From: Botryococcus braunii
Taxonomy: Eukaryota > Chlorophyta > Trebouxiophyceae
DNA length: 10,429 nt
NCBI GenBank assembly: GCA_002005505.1
Contig: KV908356.1
Location: 234,214 to 244,642, forward strand
Direction: 5' to 3'
Part shown: piece after piece, positions 7,714 to 10,429 of the stretch
Numbering within the stretch: the stretch's first letter is position 1
Layout of the letters: every line of letters begins with the position of its first letter
The notes under the pieces: generated by a model
The model's database searches: none
Seen by the model: the letters and a program-made list of their open reading frames with translations, nothing else
What the model was told of the DNA's origin: nothing
Program-made: the position numbers and the translations under genes

Positions 7714-10034
7714 CTGGAGCGTCATCAAGCGCTGGAGCTGCACCAGGAGTGGGAGCAGTACCGGGAGTTGGAGCAGCACTACCAGCAAACGAACAGCCTC
7801 CCGCTGGCCCCTCTGCAACTACTTTTGGTGGCAGGGGGCGTGGACCTGGCAGGGCAAGAAGGCCCAGAGAGGAGCTTACATGCCACTTCTGCAAGGCAAA
7901 GGGCCACTTCATGACTGACTGCGGACCGCTCAGGCAGCTGCAGGCTCTGCATCAAAACATGCAAGCGGCAAGCGTTGGGCCTGCAGCTTACTGGGGCCAG
8001 GGAGGCCCACAGTCGTCTCCTCAAGCCTGGTGGGACCATGGATCTGGCCGGGGTGGCCCGCCTTCATCCGCTTCCAGCCCTGGACCTCCTTCAGCATATA
8101 ACTATCCAACAAGTCAACACACGTTTCCGGGGTGGCATTTACCACCTCCACCCCCTCCTTCTGGTGAGGCGATGTTTATCTCTCTCAATGTGCTTGCCCC
8201 AACTTCGCATGGAGCTAGCAGCACATCTTGGTTAATAGATAGTGGTGCCTCTGTGCATATAGTCAATGATCTCTCATTGCTCCATAATCCAGTTATGCAT
8301 AGACAGCCTCTTCCTCTGCACTTGGCAACCTCAGACGCCAAGGGAGGAATCATTGCATCTGGGTCTGTATGCCTTGTGAATGCAAGGCACGAAGTATTCT
8401 GGCTGCACAATGTGCAGTGTGTTCCTTCTGCGCATACCAACCTCATTTCAGTCACTGGTGCAATTCAGGATGGAGCATCTTTCCTGACTGACACTGCAGG
8501 TGGTTACACAGCCATGAAGGGACCTGAAGGGTGGTGTGGAGATATCACCCGCGCACGAGGTCTGTTTTTTTTGGAGTTTGTTAGTCCTGTCAGAGGGCAG
8601 CAAGTTGGCTGCAGACATATTGATCACATGGCTGAGGCATCTCATCTTAGGAAAGGACACGTGTGTAGCGAGAGATCTCTGTGGCATGCTAGGTTAGGTC
8701 ATCCTGGTGCCAGCAGCATGCAGAGGTTCTCCAAGGAAGATCTGGTTACAGGAATCAATATCTCCCTTGCTCCCTGCTCTGAGTGCCCCAAGCACTGTGA
8801 ATCGTGTATACAAGGGAAACACTCCAGACCTCCTTTCCCTGTATCTTCCAGGCCTGCACATCACCCACTCGATAGAGTCCATGTGGATACTGTGGGTCCC
8901 ATATCACCTCCTGCCATCACAGGTGAACGATATTGGGTCACTGTAGTGGATGAAAGTTCACACCAAGTTGCCTCCCTGCCTGTGAAGTCAAAGGATTGCA
9001 TCCCAAAGGCTGTGATAGACCTGCTCCGTTTTTGGCAGACCCAACGAGGCACGGTTGTGAAGTGTGTGAGGACTGACAGGGGTTCAGAGTTCCTGAACCA
9101 GCAATTCAAAGAGTTTTGTGCTCAGCAGGGCACTAAGATGGAGTCCTCAGCGCCCTACACGCCTCAGCAGAATGGGGTGGCAGAGAGGATGAATAGGACC
9201 CTGAAGGAGCGAACAAGGACTCTGTTGGTCCATGCTGCAGCAGACCCCTCCCTTTGGAAGGAGGCGCTTGAGACAGCTACCCTCCTCTACAATGTGGGTC
9301 CTACTTCAGGCAGGTCCCTGACCCCCATGGAATTATTCTTTGGTGTCAAACCTGATGTGTCTGTGCTGCGCACGTTTGGCTGTGTAGCCCATGTGCACAT
9401 TCCCAGTGGCCAAAGGTCTGTTTTTGGGCCCAAGACCATCCCTGGGATGTTTACTGGTTATTGTCCCCAGTCTAAAGCGTATCGTGTGTACGTGGGGAAT
9501 GGAGTGTGGAAGGAGAGTAGGGACGTCAGCTTTATCGAGCACTTGAGGGGGGCTGAGAGAGTGGGTCTATCAAAGGTCCAGCCTGGGTCTGTCTATGATT
9601 CTAGGATATCACCCCCCCTTGGCAGTGAGAATCTGGCAACGCCTCAAGCAATTCCCTCTGCTGCTCCACCCACGTTCTGGGATGAGGAGGATGACCATGG
9701 AGTGGAGACGCTTTCCACTGGGGCTCCTGGGACCTCTGGACTCTGTGCTGGGGATCAGTCTGGAGACGGGACTACAGCAGCACATGACCAAGGAAACCCC
9801 ACCAGCCTGGATTCTACTGTTGGGACCCCAGAACCATCTCAGCACTCGTGGTCGGTGCTTGAGCATATGCAGAATCTGGCCAGGGGGGGTGTAGAAACTC
9901 AATCCCAGGTAGAAAAAATGCAGAAGGTACAAGAGGGGTTGCGAATGCAGGGGAAGTCACAAATTCCCCTTCCTCCAGGGACCACCCTTACAAGGGGCAG
10001 CGTATGTACAGCGGTGGTAGGAGAGAGATTCTGA
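7710..10034 (+). CDS. pol: Copia-type Pol fragment: zinc knuckle, protease, integrase
   Basis: The frame is open from 7392, but before 7710 it only shadows gag. Domains in order: the CCHC zinc knuckle CX2CX4HX4C (7881-7922, CHFCKAKGHFMTDC), which binds RNA; the retroviral-type aspartic protease with active site DSGA (Asp codon 8238-8240), which cuts the polyprotein; the GAG-pre-integrase/HHCC zinc domain HX4HX31CX2C (8685-8807, WHARLGH..CESC); and the integrase core with Asp 8886-8888, Asp 9075-9077 and Glu 9183-9185, a D-62-D-35-E triad in which the last pair shows the classic DD35E spacing. The copia C-terminal integrase motif (FGC..GYCPQSKAYRVY) follows at about 9376-9490. All catalytic residues are intact. 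From about 9560 the protein becomes a Pro/Ser/Thr/Gly-rich linker and stops at TGA 10032-10034. Reverse transcriptase and RNase H are missing. No ATG is expected at the start because this part would be made as a Gag-Pol fusion. Confidence 0.88.
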   Translation, partial: VAGASSSAGAAPGVGAVPGVGAALPANEQPPAGPSATTFGGRGRGPGRARRPREELTCHFCKAKGHFMTDCGPLRQLQALHQNMQAASVGPAAYWGQGGPQSSPQAWWDHGSGRGGPPSSASSPGPPSAYNYPTSQHTFPGWHLPPPPPPSGEAMFISLNVLAPTSHGASSTSWLIDSGASVHIVNDLSLLHNPVMHRQPLPLHLATSDAKGGIIASGSVCLVNARHEVFWLHNVQCVPSAHTNLISVTGAIQDGASFLTDTAGGYTAMKGPEGWCGDITRARGLFFLEFVSPVRGQQVGCRHIDHMAEASHLRKGHVCSERSLWHARLGHPGASSMQRFSKEDLVTGINISLAPCSECPKHCESCIQGKHSRPPFPVSSRPAHHPLDRVHVDTVGPISPPAITGERYWVTVVDESSHQVASLPVKSKDCIPKAVIDLLRFWQTQRGTVVKCVRTDRGSEFLNQQFKEFCAQQGTKMESSAPYTPQQNGVAERMNRTLKERTRTLLVHAAADPSLWKEALETATLLYNVGPTSGRSLTPMELFFGVKPDVSVLRTFGCVAHVHIPSGQRSVFGPKTIPGMFTGYCPQSKAYRVYVGNGVWKESRDVSFIEHLRGAERVGLSKVQPGSVYDSRISPPLGSENLATPQAIPSAAPPTFWDEEDDHGVETLSTGAPGTSGLCAGDQSGDGTTAAHDQGNPTSLDSTVGTPEPSQHSWSVLEHMQNLARGGVETQSQVEKMQKVQEGLRMQGKSQIPLPPGTTLTRGSVCTAVVGERF

Positions 10035-10113
10035 ACATGCAGAGGTAGGCTGTGAGGGCAACATGGGGTCCCTGATATGCAGGGGCGGGAACGAGGCTAG
10101 TTCGGTGCAGAGT

Positions 10114-10163
<50 letters not shown>
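10114..10163 (+). repeat. Poly(G) homopolymer, 50 bases
   Basis: Fifty consecutive G are followed by A, GGGGG, A, GGGG. The tract lies 80 bp after the pol stop, in the position of the integrase-RT linker. It gives a polyglycine or polyproline frame that is not a real gene. Tracts of this length are unstable and hard to sequence, so the true length is uncertain. Confidence 0.95.
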
Positions 10164-10164
<1 letters not shown>

Positions 10165-10217
10165 GGGGGAGGGGCCCCTCTGCAGGGAGCAGTTATGCTG
10201 CACATGAGTCCAGTAGT

Positions 10218-10409
10218 CAAGGAGAGAGAGAGAGACTTGAGAAGGAATCAGATAATCCCGGCAGTACTGCCCAGTTCAGCATAAGGTACATAATGTACCT
10301 TATTCTGGCAACCAGGGAGAGAGAGAGAGAGAAGGGAACAGCATCAGTAAGGCTGACAGCCCTGCTGCACCACAGCATAAGGTACAGAGTGTACCTTCTG
10401 TCACGTTGG
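10218..10409. repeat. Diverged ~96 bp tandem repeat, two units
   Basis: Unit 1 (about 10218-10312) and unit 2 (about 10313-10409) both begin with AGGGAGAGAGA-like sequence. Both then have a GAGAAGG or GAAGGGAA block, a polar middle with ATCAG, and CAGCATAAGGTACA (10277 and 10373, offset 96), followed by an inverted TGTACCTT. More units could follow beyond the window. I see no reverse transcriptase motif in any frame here. Confidence 0.7.
10281..10397. repeat. Two AAGGTACA/TGTACCTT palindromes
   Basis: At 10281-10303, 11 bp arms (ATAAGGTACAT and ATGTACCTTAT) are separated by one base, a perfect palindrome. At 10379-10397, 8 bp arms (AAGGTACA and TGTACCTT) are separated by GAG. One palindrome lies in each ~96 bp repeat unit. 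The same CATAAGGTAC string occurs in the foldback element at 5955 and 5998, and in reverse at 5630. Confidence 0.85.
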
Positions 10410-10429
10410 GAAAGTTCACGTGCCTCAAA

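Larger units (their letters stand above)
6952..10429 (+). mobile_element. Ty1/copia LTR retrotransposon, incomplete in window
   Basis: The domain order Gag, zinc knuckle, aspartic protease, integrase, with the integrase placed before any reverse transcriptase, is diagnostic of the Ty1/copia (Pseudoviridae) arrangement rather than Ty3/gypsy. Reverse transcriptase and RNase H are expected next but are not visible by 10429. Either they lie beyond the window or this copy is truncated. The gag/pol frame offset, the stop after integrase and the inserted low-complexity DNA suggest a decaying copy. Boundaries are not known; the left limit given is the gag start. Confidence 0.85.

Noticed and set aside
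7309..7912. Minus-strand ORFs opposite gag and pol
   Set aside because: They are shadows of the retroelement genes on the other strand; the plus strand carries clear domain motifs.
10063..10284. Polyglycine and polyproline frames over the poly(G) tract
   Set aside because: They are products of the homopolymer, with no protein-like sequence around it.

Overview
This window looks like nuclear DNA of a eukaryote with a repeat-rich genome. The evidence is long GT, CT and CA microsatellites every 1-2 kb, a Ty1/copia LTR retrotransposon, a large foldback element, and coding blocks bounded by GT/AG splice signals rather than operons. A unicellular alga, for example a green alga, would fit, but nothing in the sequence proves the lineage. 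I see no rRNA, tRNA, CRISPR or bacterial gene organisation.

Layout. Positions 1-207 hold the end of a good coding block on the minus strand that runs off the window. Positions 307-682 are a compound microsatellite. Positions 980-1306 hold a doubtful minus-strand ORF. Positions 1366-1815 are two diverged copies of a ~225 bp repeat. Three more microsatellites lie at 1864-1976, 2099-2214 and 2408-2480. Positions 2483-3199 hold a candidate spliced minus-strand gene whose stop codon sits right beside the last of these. Positions 3200-4594 and 4777-5401 show no convincing gene, only a small tandem repeat, a hairpin and a G-rich triplet repeat. Positions 4595-4776 are an almost pure polypyrimidine tract.

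Positions 5402-6554 form a large imperfect inverted repeat with arms of about 360 bp and a C-rich spacer. Its right arm contains a perfect 138 bp direct duplication. Positions 6952-10034 are the gag and the front half of pol of a Ty1/copia element: Gag capsid region, CCHC zinc knuckle, DSGA aspartic protease, HHCC and DD35E integrase. Gag and pol are offset by one frame at a run of six G. The pol frame stops after the integrase. No reverse transcriptase or RNase H is visible before the window ends. The last 400 bp contain a 50-base poly(G) tract and a two-unit ~96 bp tandem repeat carrying palindromes built on AAGGTAC, a motif also found inside the foldback arms.

The only functional group with a clear joint role is gag-protease-integrase: particle assembly, polyprotein maturation and cDNA insertion. 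The other candidate genes are unidentified. I found no convincing new biological system. The most unusual structures are the foldback element with its internal duplication and the AAGGTAC motif it shares with the retroelement's 3' region.
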